A DNA stretch of 64,000 nucleotides from Paenibacillus sp. FSL H7-0331 (GTDB lineage: Bacteria > Bacillota > Bacilli > Paenibacillales > NBRC-103111), in NCBI RefSeq assembly GCF_001956045.1, contig NZ_MRTH01000006.1:1-64000 (forward strand), read 5' to 3'. The notes under the pieces were generated by a model that saw nothing but the letters and a program-made list of their open reading frames with translations, was not told where the DNA came from and did not search any database. Shown here in pieces: positions 1-7,724 of the stretch; positions within the stretch are counted from its first letter, which is position 1; each line of letters begins with the position of its first letter. The translations under genes and the position numbers were made by a program.

Positions 1-1
1 A

Positions 2-136
2 GGAGCACAAGGAACACAAGGACCAACAGGAGCACAGGGAACGCAAGGACCAGCAGGAGCACAGGGAACGCAAGGACTAACAGGAGCACAAGGAACGCAA
101 GGACCAGCAGGAGCACAGGGAACGCAAGGTCCAACA
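2..136 (+). repeat. 27-bp tandem repeat encoding collagen triplets
   Basis: Five in-frame 27-bp units (2-28, 29-55, 56-82, 83-109, 110-136) each encode nine residues [11 protein letters not shown]. Copies differ by single bases, for example CAA/CAG and CCA/CTA. The array extends off the left edge. Such arrays commonly vary in copy number between strains. Confidence 0.9.
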
Positions 137-571
137 GGAGCAACAGGAGTGTTGAGTTTTGCAGATTTTTTTGCGTTGATGCCTCCTGATAACGAAGCAA
201 CAGTTGCTCCGGGTACAGACGTAAGTTTTCCTCAAAATGGACCTACTAGTGGGACCTCCATCTTCCGTTCTAGTTTAAGTACATTTAACTTGTCTGTCAT
301 TGGCACTTATCAGGTCTTGTTTCAGGTGAGTGTGGACGAAGCGGGTCAACTAATTTTAACCCTCAATGGTAATGATCTAGCTTATACGGTGGTCGGCCGA
401 GCAACCGGTACTTCTCAAATAGTAGGAATTGCTCTTGTGGAAACGACTGTCATCAATTCAATACTCACTGTACGAAATCCTGCTGGCAATGCTGCGGCAC
501 TAACCATCACTCCTCTTGCTGGAGGAACAAGGTCGGTTTCAGCACACCTTACTATCCTACAAATCGCATAG
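2..571 (+). CDS. Collagen-like repeat protein, C-terminal part (BclA/exosporium type)
   Basis: The frame is already open at base 2, so the gene begins upstream of the window. The visible product starts with about 48 residues of Gly-X-Y collagen triplets (five copies of GAQGTQG followed by PT, PA or LT), then a roughly 140-residue C-terminal domain with predicted beta strands and no Cys. This layout is that of BclA-like glycoproteins of the spore exosporium, where the repeat forms a trimeric stalk and the C-terminal domain is a TNF/C1q-like trimerising head. The family call rests on architecture. The N-terminal targeting sequence is outside the window, so a spore location is inferred. Confidence 0.8.
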   Translation, partial: GAQGTQGPTGAQGTQGPAGAQGTQGLTGAQGTQGPAGAQGTQGPTGATGVLSFADFFALMPPDNEATVAPGTDVSFPQNGPTSGTSIFRSSLSTFNLSVIGTYQVLFQVSVDEAGQLILTLNGNDLAYTVVGRATGTSQIVGIALVETTVINSILTVRNPAGNAAALTITPLAGGTRSVSAHLTILQIA

Positions 572-696
572 AGGGGATTATTCAAGTCAATATCCATGCA
601 TCGTGTGCAGCACCACGTCTTATCGTTATGTACACGAGGTAAGAATGTGAAAGGGTGCCGGGACTCCAATTGAGCCGGATTCAGCTGTGAAAAAGC

Positions 697-888
697 TTGA
701 AGGATATAAGCTCAGTCCATGAGCTTCCTTTCCGGTATGCAGAGGGACCAACTGACTTCGTGCCAGTTGGTCCGGAACATAAAGAACCCAATACTATTCA
801 GCTCCTTAATGCTAGTATGCAACGCTATCACTTATATAAGCTGATGCTTGAACAGTCATTAAATACGAAGTCCTTGTACTTAGCTTGA
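697..888 (+). CDS. Small hypothetical protein (uncertain)
   Basis: A 63-codon frame opens with TTG just after an in-frame stop at 688-690 and ends in TGA. I do not recognise the product. It has an acidic-neutral N-terminal half (motifs FRYAEGPTDF and PVGPEH) and a Tyr/Leu-rich C-terminal helix. No convincing ribosome binding site precedes the TTG, so it may be a decayed gene end or a chance frame. The surrounding stretch 572-950 otherwise holds nothing I can identify. Confidence 0.25.
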   Translation: MKDISSVHELPFRYAEGPTDFVPVGPEHKEPNTIQLLNASMQRYHLYKLMLEQSLNTKSLYLA

Positions 889-950
889 TCGGTATGGGGT
901 GTATCCGCAGGAATAAACAATCAATCATCAGGTGAAGCGAAAATTGACTA

Positions 951-980
951 TTGACATGTTAAGATTTTGTAAACTATACT
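951..980 (+). promoter_or_regulatory. Sigma-A promoter of siderophore uptake operon
   Basis: TTGACA at 951-956 and TATACT at 975-980 are separated by 18 bp. The expected start point falls inside the Fur box that follows, which fits repression by occlusion. Confidence 0.7.
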
Positions 981-983
981 GAT

Positions 984-1002
984 GATAATGATAATCATTA
1001 TC
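984..1002 (+). promoter_or_regulatory. Fur box
   Basis: The sequence GATAATGATAATCATTATC matches the classic 19-bp Fur consensus at every position. It lies directly after the -10 element and 21 bp before the start codon of the substrate-binding lipoprotein, so iron-replete repression of the whole three-gene operon is expected. Confidence 0.93.
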
Positions 1003-1022
1003 AATACATACTAAGGGGTCTA

Positions 1023-2051
1023 GTGAACAAGATGAAAACAAGAATTTCCTTTGCTATCGTTCTTACATTTTTATTATCGATTTTATTAAGCGCTTGCGGA
1101 TCAGAAAACACAATGAAGGAAGCTGCCAAACCAGCAGCCAAGACTGCTGAAACTACCGCTCCCACTGCACCGGCTCCAGCACCTTCAGCCGCACCAGCTG
1201 AAAAGAAGAAAACAACAATTACGCATGTTATGGGTCAAACTGAGGTGCCTGAGCGTGTTGAACGCGTTGTGGCGTTAACTCCACATTTTGCTGATCATTT
1301 ACTAGCGTTAGGAATTACGCCTGTTGGATCTGTAGTGAGAGAAGCTGGCGATTTTGAGCCTTATAGCATACCTTTATTGAAGGGAACGGAATCTGTAGGT
1401 CAATCGTCTGCACCCAATCTGGAAAAGGTGCTGCAGCTCAAGCCTGATCTGATCTTCGGAGAAGAAAAAAATCATTCCAAGTCGTATCCGGCGTTAGCCA
1501 AAATCGCGCCAACGCTCGTATATGCAACCAAGGATATGGAGGAAGACTGGAATAAAGTCTTTTTGAGTGTTGGGGAGGCTGTTGGCAAGGGAGCACTAGC
1601 CAAAACCAAGCTGCAGGAGTTTGACACTAAAACAAAAGCTTTAAAAGAGAAATTGGTACCGAAATTGGGAAATGAAACGGTTCTGTTCGTTAAGGTTACA
1701 GATAAAGATACACGCGTAATGGGCAGCAAGAGTCCATTGGGCAAAATTGCTTATGCACAGCTGGGTCTGAAATACCCTGCCGGGCTGCCTGAAGAAGATG
1801 GCGAAATTAAAATAGCTCTTGAAAAGCTGCCGGAAATCAACCCTGACCATATTTTCTTGTTAGATACGAATGTACCGGATTATGTGGCGAAAATGAATGA
1901 GGCGATTGCAACCCCGTTGTGGAAGAACCTCAAGGCTGTGCAAAACAAGCATATGTATATGAAGCCGATTCGTGGTACCAAGACAGGCTTCGGATTGATT
2001 ATGTACAATATATTTGTGGATGAAATTAATAAGGAGCTATTGGGCGGATGA
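1023..2051 (+). CDS. Iron-siderophore ABC transporter substrate-binding lipoprotein
   Basis: Extracytoplasmic FecB/FhuD-type receptor that should capture a ferric siderophore and deliver it to the two permeases encoded next. The N-terminus is a lipoprotein signal with lipobox LLSAC (Cys25), followed by a low-complexity Ala/Pro/Thr linker to about residue 65, then a TroA-like two-lobed binding fold with the typical PERVERVVAL start. A GTG start at 1023 lies 4 nt after AAGGGG; an ATG at 1032 is the alternative. The stop overlaps the next start by 4 bp. Preceded by a perfect Fur box. The siderophore type cannot be read from the sequence. Confidence 0.9.
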   Translation: MNKMKTRISFAIVLTFLLSILLSACGSENTMKEAAKPAAKTAETTAPTAPAPAPSAAPAEKKKTTITHVMGQTEVPERVERVVALTPHFADHLLALGITPVGSVVREAGDFEPYSIPLLKGTESVGQSSAPNLEKVLQLKPDLIFGEEKNHSKSYPALAKIAPTLVYATKDMEEDWNKVFLSVGEAVGKGALAKTKLQEFDTKTKALKEKLVPKLGNETVLFVKVTDKDTRVMGSKSPLGKIAYAQLGLKYPAGLPEEDGEIKIALEKLPEINPDHIFLLDTNVPDYVAKMNEAIATPLWKNLKAVQNKHMYMKPIRGTKTGFGLIMYNIFVDEINKELLGG

Positions 2052-3130
2052 GTCGTGACACTCAAATCAGTGAATCCAGTACTCATTCCAATCAATCGGC
2101 TTCACTGAATCAAGCTAAGAAAAGAAGGCTAAGCCCTTCTTTTCTTATTTTGCTGTTAAGTGTCGGAATGGTCATTGGCGTGCTTCTGTTCATCACGACG
2201 GGGGCGGCGAATATACAATTGTCTACCGTATGGGAGGCCATACTGCATTATGATGAGAATCAGGTTCAGCACTATACCGTGCTTTCCGTTCGTCTGCCAA
2301 GAGCCGTTACAGCGATTATTGTTGGCGGTTGTTTTGCTATATCCGGAGCGATTATGCAGGGAATGACACGCAACCCACTCGCTAGTCCGAGCTTATTAGG
2401 GGTATCGGCAGGGGCGCGTTTTGGCCTGGTGCTTGGTTTTGCCTTCCTGCCACATTTGTCGTATCAATTGATGATTGTGATATCGATGCTCGGAGCAGCA
2501 TTTGGAGCTATGACGGTATATGGTGTCGGGATGCTGGCCTCATTTAAGGGCTCGGAGCAAGCCGCGCATGTGAAGCTTGCACTGGCCGGTGCGGCGGTAA
2601 GTGCGCTGCTGGCTGCTTTGTCGGAGGGGATTCAGATTTACTTTGGTATCGCGCAAGAGGTCATGTATTGGTACGCCGCTGGTATAGCGGGTGTGAAGTG
2701 GCTGCATGTGTGGACAATTTTGCCTTGGGCCGTTGTTGGTCTGGTCATATCTATCATGATTTCAAGAAATATTACGATGCTGAGCCTGGGTGAAGAAGTG
2801 GCAACGGGTCTCGGTCAGAGAGTGAAGTGGGTCAAGTTCCTGGGCGCGCTTACGGTGTTTGCGCTTACAGGTGCAGCGGTGGCTATAGCGGGACCGATTG
2901 GATTTATCGGATTGATAATTCCGCATGTAACCCGTTTTCTCATCGGTGTCGATTATCGTTGGGTGATCCCATGCTCGGGGATGTTTGGAGGCTGGTTTTT
3001 ATTGATGGCGGATACGGTTTCACGGTGGGTTAACCCTCCTTTGGAGACGCCGGTCGGCATTTTGACGGCTTTGTTAGGGGTTCCTTTCTTTCTGTATTTG
3101 GCAAGAAGGGGAGGCAGGGGCAGCTTATGA
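2048..3130 (+). CDS. FecCD-family siderophore permease, subunit 1
   Basis: Integral membrane half of a ferric-siderophore importer, 360 residues, with about 8-10 hydrophobic segments after a Ser/Asn-rich cytosolic N-terminus of about 30 residues. Family landmarks are RLPRAVTAIIVGGCFAISGA, the MTRNPLASPSLLGVSAGA segment and GPIGFIGLIIPHVTR. It overlaps the upstream lipoprotein gene and the downstream permease gene by 4 bp each, so expression is probably translationally coupled under the Fur box. It probably heterodimerises with the next gene product. Closest in layout to Bacillus YfiZ/FeuB-type permeases. Confidence 0.92.
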   Translation: MSRDTQISESSTHSNQSASLNQAKKRRLSPSFLILLLSVGMVIGVLLFITTGAANIQLSTVWEAILHYDENQVQHYTVLSVRLPRAVTAIIVGGCFAISGAIMQGMTRNPLASPSLLGVSAGARFGLVLGFAFLPHLSYQLMIVISMLGAAFGAMTVYGVGMLASFKGSEQAAHVKLALAGAAVSALLAALSEGIQIYFGIAQEVMYWYAAGIAGVKWLHVWTILPWAVVGLVISIMISRNITMLSLGEEVATGLGQRVKWVKFLGALTVFALTGAAVAIAGPIGFIGLIIPHVTRFLIGVDYRWVIPCSGMFGGWFLLMADTVSRWVNPPLETPVGILTALLGVPFFLYLARRGGRGSL

Positions 3131-4149
3131 TGAAACCATTTGTAGGGAATCGCATGCGTCAACCCAAGCTGATTGGCAAGTTTATACTGTTGTTCCTGCT
3201 GCTGTTTGTGGCTTTTCTGATCAGCTTGAATTCCGGATTAATTCGGGTCGCACCTATGGAAGTTATTCGTACACTAGCGGGTTATGGATCCGGGGAATCC
3301 TCTATAGTCATGTTTGATATTCGGCTGCCTCGAATTGTGATAGCGATGCTGGTAGGAGCTGGCTTTGCAGTATCCGGCGCGATCATGCAGGGCATTTCGC
3401 AGAATGGCTTGGCGGACCCGGGTATCCTTGGTATTAACGCCGGAGCAGGCTTGGGTGTAGTGCTGTACATCGCGTATTTTTTTGGTAAAATCCAATTGGC
3501 ACCGATCTATATGCTTCCGTTGATGGCTTTTATTGGCGCAGCGGCGGCGGCATTATTCGTTTTTACTTTGGCTTATAAGGATGGTAAGATTATTCCGATG
3601 CGTCTGCTGCTTGTAGGCATTGCTACGGGTGCGGGAATTAGTGCTGCTATGCTATTTCTGACGTATCGGATGAATGCCTACAATTATGATTTTGTGAAAA
3701 TATGGTTGTCCGGCAGCATCTGGGGTACGAATTGGAGTTATGTGGTTGCGGTATTGATCTGGATGATCGTCCTGCTTCCCTATGCAATCTACAAGGCTCA
3801 TCGGATTAACCTGCTGTATATGGGCGAGGAAATAGCGGCAGGAGTGGGACTGTCGGTTCAAAAGGAGAGAGCCATCCTGATGGCGATCGCAGTTGGCTTG
3901 GCGGGTTCTTGTGTAGCTGTTGCCGGTAGTATTGGTTTTGTGGGATTGATCGCGCCCCATTTGGCCAAATTAATGATTGGCAGAAACTACAAAGTGCTGC
4001 TGCCCTCAGCGGCGATTATTGGCTCTATTCTTGTCCTGATTTCGGATACGATTGGGCGTATAATTGCCCAGCCGGTTGATATTCCTGTTGGGATTGTTAC
4101 CGCTGCAGTTGGTGCGCCTTATTTTCTGTATTTGTTGACGAAGAAGTGA
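3127..4149 (+). CDS. FecCD-family siderophore permease, subunit 2
   Basis: Second membrane subunit of the importer, 340 residues, with the same landmarks (RLPRIVIAMLVGAGFAVSGA, GLADPGILGINAGAG, GSIGFVGLIAPHLAK). The two permeases are clearly paralogous. No ATP-binding subunit is encoded before or after; in Bacillus subtilis several such systems share one unlinked ATPase (YusV/FhuC type), and that is the likely arrangement here. Start ATG at 3127 overlaps the upstream stop. Confidence 0.92.
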   Translation: MMKPFVGNRMRQPKLIGKFILLFLLLFVAFLISLNSGLIRVAPMEVIRTLAGYGSGESSIVMFDIRLPRIVIAMLVGAGFAVSGAIMQGISQNGLADPGILGINAGAGLGVVLYIAYFFGKIQLAPIYMLPLMAFIGAAAAALFVFTLAYKDGKIIPMRLLLVGIATGAGISAAMLFLTYRMNAYNYDFVKIWLSGSIWGTNWSYVVAVLIWMIVLLPYAIYKAHRINLLYMGEEIAAGVGLSVQKERAILMAIAVGLAGSCVAVAGSIGFVGLIAPHLAKLMIGRNYKVLLPSAAIIGSILVLISDTIGRIIAQPVDIPVGIVTAAVGAPYFLYLLTKK

Positions 4150-4189
4150 TATTTATATTTATTGAAAATCTATGAGGAGTGGTTCGTGA

Positions 4190-4588
4190 ATGGCCAAGCT
4201 GTATCCGTATATTTACTGTGAAAATTCAAGAGAGCAAGCAGCGTTCTATGCCCAGGCATTGGGCGGAAGAATCGTAGGTATCCAGACTTTTGCGGAAATC
4301 CCTAATGTCAGCGATGAAATGAAAGATAAAGTCATGCATTTGGTGATGCAAACTTCAGACCTTGTCCTATTTATGGCAGATTCGGTTTCTGAACCCGTCA
4401 AGCGCGGTGGTGGACTTGATCTCGGATTGGAATACAAAACAGAGCAGGAAGCACGCCAAGTGTTTGAAGGCTTATCGCAAGGTGGCAGTGTGATTATGCC
4501 ATTTCAGAAAATGTTCTGGGGATCGATGTTCGGCCGTCTTCAAGACCCTTACGGTGTGTTTTGGCAGATTGTTACAGAACCATCTTGA
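4190..4588 (+). CDS. VOC-superfamily protein, PhnB/YjdN-like
   Basis: A 132-residue single-repeat vicinal-oxygen-chelate fold protein. It shows the PhnB-like signature: an N-terminal YPYIYCENSREQAAFY segment, a central LVLFMAD strand, and the C-terminal FGRLQDPYGVFWQI motif. Members are often annotated as 3-demethylubiquinone methyltransferase-like or glyoxalase-like, but most have no known substrate. It starts 41 bp after the permease gene with AGGAG and no terminator between, so it could be read from the siderophore promoter. A functional link is not evident. Confidence 0.8.
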   Translation: MAKLYPYIYCENSREQAAFYAQALGGRIVGIQTFAEIPNVSDEMKDKVMHLVMQTSDLVLFMADSVSEPVKRGGGLDLGLEYKTEQEARQVFEGLSQGGSVIMPFQKMFWGSMFGRLQDPYGVFWQIVTEPS

Positions 4589-4695
4589 GCCTGGTCTGGT
4601 CTGAAATAAGTGATTTGGAATGGAACAACAGCGATGCCGTACATAGAAGTGCGAACATTTATAAGATGCTGTAAGGAGAAATACAAGTGTTTCGG

Positions 4696-4719
4696 AGACC
4701 CCGCAAGGGGTCTTTTTTT
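4696..4719 (+). terminator. Rho-independent terminator
   Basis: AGACCCC (4696-4702) pairs with GGGGTCT (4707-4713) around a GCAA loop, followed by a run of seven T. It closes the siderophore/VOC transcription unit. Confidence 0.85.
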
Positions 4720-4864
4720 CATATAAGCACTGTAAGGAGTAGAAGGCAAATCCAAAAGTAATGAAAGAGGATATGGGTGTCTCATCCATAGAACACGACT
4801 TCAACAACGACTGAAACCCCATGCCGATGTTCTCACCAACGCACAAAGTAGGGGGTTGGACAAG

Positions 4865-4890
4865 GACCAAGCCGCAGGCTGGTCTTTTTT
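4865..4890 (+). terminator. Second terminator-like hairpin
   Basis: GACCA-a-GCC pairs with GGC-TGGTC (8 bp with one bulged A) and is followed by TTTTTT. It sits about 150 bp after the first terminator, implying either a separate short transcript or a back-up terminator. Confidence 0.65.
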
Positions 4891-4949
4891 AGAGTTAGAA
4901 GGATTAATTTTGCATCAAAACTTATCTCTTGAATACAATGTTAAATATA

Positions 4950-4978
4950 TTGACATATAAGTAACATTGATTTACAGT
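4950..4978 (+). promoter_or_regulatory. Sigma-A promoter of adenosine deaminase
   Basis: TTGACA at 4950-4955 and TACAGT at 4973-4978 are spaced 17 bp apart, 40 bp before the start codon. Confidence 0.55.
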
Positions 4979-5018
4979 AAGTTAAATTATTTATTTTCGT
5001 GAACAAGGAGTGATCAAC

Positions 5019-6059
5019 TTGGAAAAAGATAGAATTGACGATGTTGTGCTTCAATTGCCGAAGGTTGATCTTCATTTGCATCTGGATGGGTGCGTGAATC
5101 CTTCAACTATTCTGGAATTAGCTGAGGAGCAAGGGATTGTTTTGCCCGCATCAGACAGGCAGGGATTGCTTCCTTATATGCAGGTCGATGAGAACTGCAG
5201 CAGTCTTGCTGAGTATTTGAGTAAATTTGATTTTACAACCCGTTTTCTGCAAACGGGAGCGGCGTTGGAGCGCGTTGCTTATGAAATTGTTGAGCAAGCG
5301 GCGTTTCATAATTGTGCTTATATCGAGGTGCGATTTGCTCCGCAGCTTCATCGGTACAACGGATTATCTGCGGAAGCGGCGATTCATTATGTTATTGAAG
5401 GACTAAAGCGCGGTGAGCAGAAGTTTCATGTTAAAGCGAGAGTTATTGCGATTTGTATGAGAAATCATTCAATTAAAGATAACCTGGAAGTGATCGAAGC
5501 TGCGGCTGCGTATATAGGAAAAGGTCTCGGGGCTGTCGATCTGGCCGGAGATGAAGCCTCGTATGGTCCTGAGTTGTTTAGGGAGGTGTTCGCATTGTCT
5601 CACAAGCTTGGAATTCCTGTCACGATTCATGCTGGAGAAGCGGCAGGGGCTGATAATATTAAAGAGGCTGTCACGAATCTAGGGGCTTGCCGGATCGGGC
5701 ATGGAGTGAGGCTAAGAGAGAACGCCGCGATTCTGGAGATGATCGTTCAACAACAAATTCCGTTGGAAATGTGCCCGGTCAGTAATATTCAAACGAAAGC
5801 TGTCCCAAGCTGGGAAGCATACCCGATTCGTGATTATTTCGATCGCGGGATTAAAATAACCGTCAATACGGATAATCCGATTGTCTCCGGTACGAATATT
5901 ACGAAGGAATATCGGGTCCTGAGCGAACGGTTTGGTTTTACACTCCCTGAGCTGTCTACATTGGTAATGAATGGCGTGGATTCAGCATTTTTGGATGGAC
6001 ACGAGAAGAGGTCTCTCAAGCTGGATTTGCTTAGTAAATTCAAAGCCATGGGAGTTTAA
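5019..6059 (+). CDS. add: Adenosine deaminase
   Basis: Hydrolytic deamination of (deoxy)adenosine to (deoxy)inosine in purine salvage; cytosolic zinc enzyme. The 346-residue product carries the family metal and catalytic motifs in order: HLHLDG near the N-terminus (zinc His pair), TIHAGEA (zinc His and catalytic Glu region), CRIGHGVR (catalytic His) and TVNTDNP (zinc Asp). Length matches the family. A TTG start at 5019 is chosen because AAGGAG at 5005-5010 is 8 nt upstream; an in-frame GTG at 5010 overlaps that site and is unlikely. Monocistronic, with its own promoter and a downstream bidirectional terminator. Confidence 0.93.
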   Translation: MEKDRIDDVVLQLPKVDLHLHLDGCVNPSTILELAEEQGIVLPASDRQGLLPYMQVDENCSSLAEYLSKFDFTTRFLQTGAALERVAYEIVEQAAFHNCAYIEVRFAPQLHRYNGLSAEAAIHYVIEGLKRGEQKFHVKARVIAICMRNHSIKDNLEVIEAAAAYIGKGLGAVDLAGDEASYGPELFREVFALSHKLGIPVTIHAGEAAGADNIKEAVTNLGACRIGHGVRLRENAAILEMIVQQQIPLEMCPVSNIQTKAVPSWEAYPIRDYFDRGIKITVNTDNPIVSGTNITKEYRVLSERFGFTLPELSTLVMNGVDSAFLDGHEKRSLKLDLLSKFKAMGV

Positions 6060-6108
6060 TTATACGAAAACATGGGTGCAAGAAGCAGTTTTGGCTATCA
6101 TTACTCAT

Positions 6109-6155
6109 AAAACCTCGAATCGGCTTGTTAATCAAAGCAGTTCGAGGTTTTATGC
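6109..6155. terminator. Bidirectional terminator between convergent genes
   Basis: AAAACCTCGAA (6109-6119) is the reverse complement of TTCGAGGTTTT (6141-6151), with a 21-nt loop. T/A-rich flanks on both sides let it serve add and the reverse-strand gene ending at 6186. Confidence 0.7.
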
Positions 6156-6185
6156 TGATGGCACGTATTGAATTATCATGACGAT

Positions 6186-7100
6186 TCAAGCTGATTTGGT
6201 AAGCTCGCTTAGATCCGTCAGGATTAAGTCGAACTGAACGAGTGGGCCGAGCACGCGCAGGACAGCTTTTATAGGGGAGTCTGGGCTGAAGGCCGTACTC
6301 CTTACGACGGCTTGGGGCTCCAGATCAAGCTCGATGCTCCGGTTCGACAGATTCACCAAATAAATGCCGTTATGTAAATTCAGTAATTCGCCCACCGAGG
6401 CTTCCATCATTTCTCCTGGCGCTTCAATGGATTCTAGTGCGTAGATAGAAGCCAACTGCAGGAAAGAGGCTTCTGTAGCGCTGATCGCTGTAATTCTGGA
6501 ACAGGATCGATCACTGCTGACTAAAGACTGGTAAGCTGTCCATTCATATACTGCCGCTGAATCTGTGGGGATGATCTCAATGCGAATATGGCTATCTATG
6601 AAACGTATCATATTTTTGGCAAACAAGCTGATATAATCGGTTAAGGCTTGCCCCAAGATCATGTTCTGCTTCGATAAAATGGATTCCACGAGTGCTTCGA
6701 TGCTGCCGTTTACAATGGATTCGAATTGATCATCGGTCAGACTATAATCCTTTTTATATAAGTTCAAGGTTGTGCTGAAGGTTTCGTAATTCATTGTGCC
6801 TTGGTCAATCAATGCTTGTCCCAGAGTCAAATGTGCGCTTTGCTGTGAGGACAATAGTTCGGTAACGACCTCCTCAGTCAAGTGGCCCATATCGACAGCG
6901 ATTTCGCCGAATCTTTTATCTATTCTTGTTTGGGTCTGGTGTACTTGTTCTACCTGCTCGGGGGTCATATAACCTTTGTTAATAGCGAGTACGCCCAGCT
7001 TGACTCTCGTTTCGGCTTGTGCCGACAAGGCCTGATCCAGCTCGGACGCGGTTACGATGGAACGGTTTAATAGAAACTGTCCGAAGTATTGTGCGAACAT
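6186..7100 (-). CDS. MshEN-like repeat protein with C-terminal CheX-like domain
   Basis: A 304-residue cytosolic protein. Residues 1-105 hold four spaced copies of a motif of the form (F/L)G..L...G..T...(L/V)...(L/Q)..Q, beginning at FGQFLL, LGVLAI, FGEIAV and LGQALI. This is the pattern of MshEN (GSPII_E N-terminal) domains, some of which bind cyclic-di-GMP. The region from about residue 140 resembles CheC/CheX-type phosphatase domains, with an E..(V)GELLN motif near residue 230. The start overlaps the stop of the CheY-like gene (TAATG), so the two are translationally coupled. A role as phosphatase or output partner of that regulator is inferred. Confidence 0.6.
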   Translation of the reverse strand: MFAQYFGQFLLNRSIVTASELDQALSAQAETRVKLGVLAINKGYMTPEQVEQVHQTQTRIDKRFGEIAVDMGHLTEEVVTELLSSQQSAHLTLGQALIDQGTMNYETFSTTLNLYKKDYSLTDDQFESIVNGSIEALVESILSKQNMILGQALTDYISLFAKNMIRFIDSHIRIEIIPTDSAAVYEWTAYQSLVSSDRSCSRITAISATEASFLQLASIYALESIEAPGEMMEASVGELLNLHNGIYLVNLSNRSIELDLEPQAVVRSTAFSPDSPIKAVLRVLGPLVQFDLILTDLSELTKSA

Positions 7101-7480
7101 TACTGAACACCCCGATCCTCTACGATTTTTTTGGCAATGTCGACAATGATGTCAACTTGGATGGGTTTTTGTAAAAAGTTGTCGGCTCCCAGCTTGAGCG
7201 CTTTAATTAAATTGCTTTGTGTGCCTACGGAGGAGGCCATAACAACATGGATGGCTGGGTTGATGATTTTGATTTCCTGCAGCGCTTCTATGCCATCTTT
7301 CTTCGGCATCACGATATCCATGAGGACGAGGTCTGGCTGCTCCGTTCGGCAGAACGTGACAGCTTCTTCGCCGTCAATAGCTTCAAACAGATTGGTAAAC
7401 CCGAGTTCGGCTAAGGCTCCCTTTAGCTTTTTGCGAATCAACATAGAATCGTCACATAATAAAATTTTCAAATCATACAT
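7100..7480 (-). CDS. CheY-like single-domain response regulator
   Basis: A 126-residue receiver domain with no output domain. It has the acidic pair Asp10-Asp11, phospho-acceptor Asp55 in LVLMDIVMP, the Ser of VVMASSVG and the Lys of LQKPI. It follows GAGGAGTGG and precedes the MshEN/CheX-like gene, which it overlaps by one base. It is probably phosphorylated by an unlinked histidine kinase and acts through its coupled neighbour. It may be chemotaxis-related, but no flagellar or che genes lie nearby. Confidence 0.88.
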   Translation of the reverse strand: MYDLKILLCDDSMLIRKKLKGALAELGFTNLFEAIDGEEAVTFCRTEQPDLVLMDIVMPKKDGIEALQEIKIINPAIHVVMASSVGTQSNLIKALKLGADNFLQKPIQVDIIVDIAKKIVEDRGVQ

Positions 7481-7649
7481 GGGCTTCCACTCCTCAGCTA
7501 TTGCTTCTCTAATGTAACCTTACGTAGATAATACTTTATATGTTAGATAATATTACAAGAATCGTTATTAAACAAGTGGGAAATTGTAAATAGTGGATGG
7601 GGATGATGGCGAAATGAGTTTGAATAAGGGGAAACAAGAGGAATTAATG

Positions 7650-7683
7650 AAGAAAAAGAAGAGACTCATCGGGGAGCCTCTTC
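7650..7683 (-). terminator. Terminator of the sugar isomerase/dehydrogenase operon
   Basis: On the reverse strand AAGAGGCTC pairs with GAGTCTCTT (one mismatch), followed by CTTTTTCTT. It lies just after the stop at 7725. Confidence 0.6.
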
Positions 7684-7724
7684 TGATTTGTATCTATTCT
7701 ATTAAATAACCGAAATATTCCAGA

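Larger units (their letters stand above)
4589..5018. other. Gene-free stretch with two terminators and a promoter
   Basis: The 430 bp between the VOC gene and adenosine deaminase hold a strong terminator at 4696-4719, a second hairpin plus T-run at 4865-4890, and a promoter at 4950-4978. The phrase CTGTAAGGAG occurs at 4669-4678 and again at 4730-4739, each preceded by TATAAG. No purine-riboswitch core was recognised, and both terminators lie upstream of the add promoter. A small transcript ending at 4890 is possible. Confidence 0.5.

Noticed and set aside
2..136. CRISPR-like array
   Set aside because: The short period is an in-frame collagen coding repeat without spacers.
4634..4720. Frame beginning MPYIEVRTF, reminiscent of 4-oxalocrotonate tautomerases
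   Set aside because: It has no ribosome site, soon runs into the terminator hairpin and shows no further tautomerase features.
4589..5018. Purine riboswitch upstream of adenosine deaminase
   Set aside because: The conserved junction sequences were not found, and the hairpins lie upstream of the add promoter.
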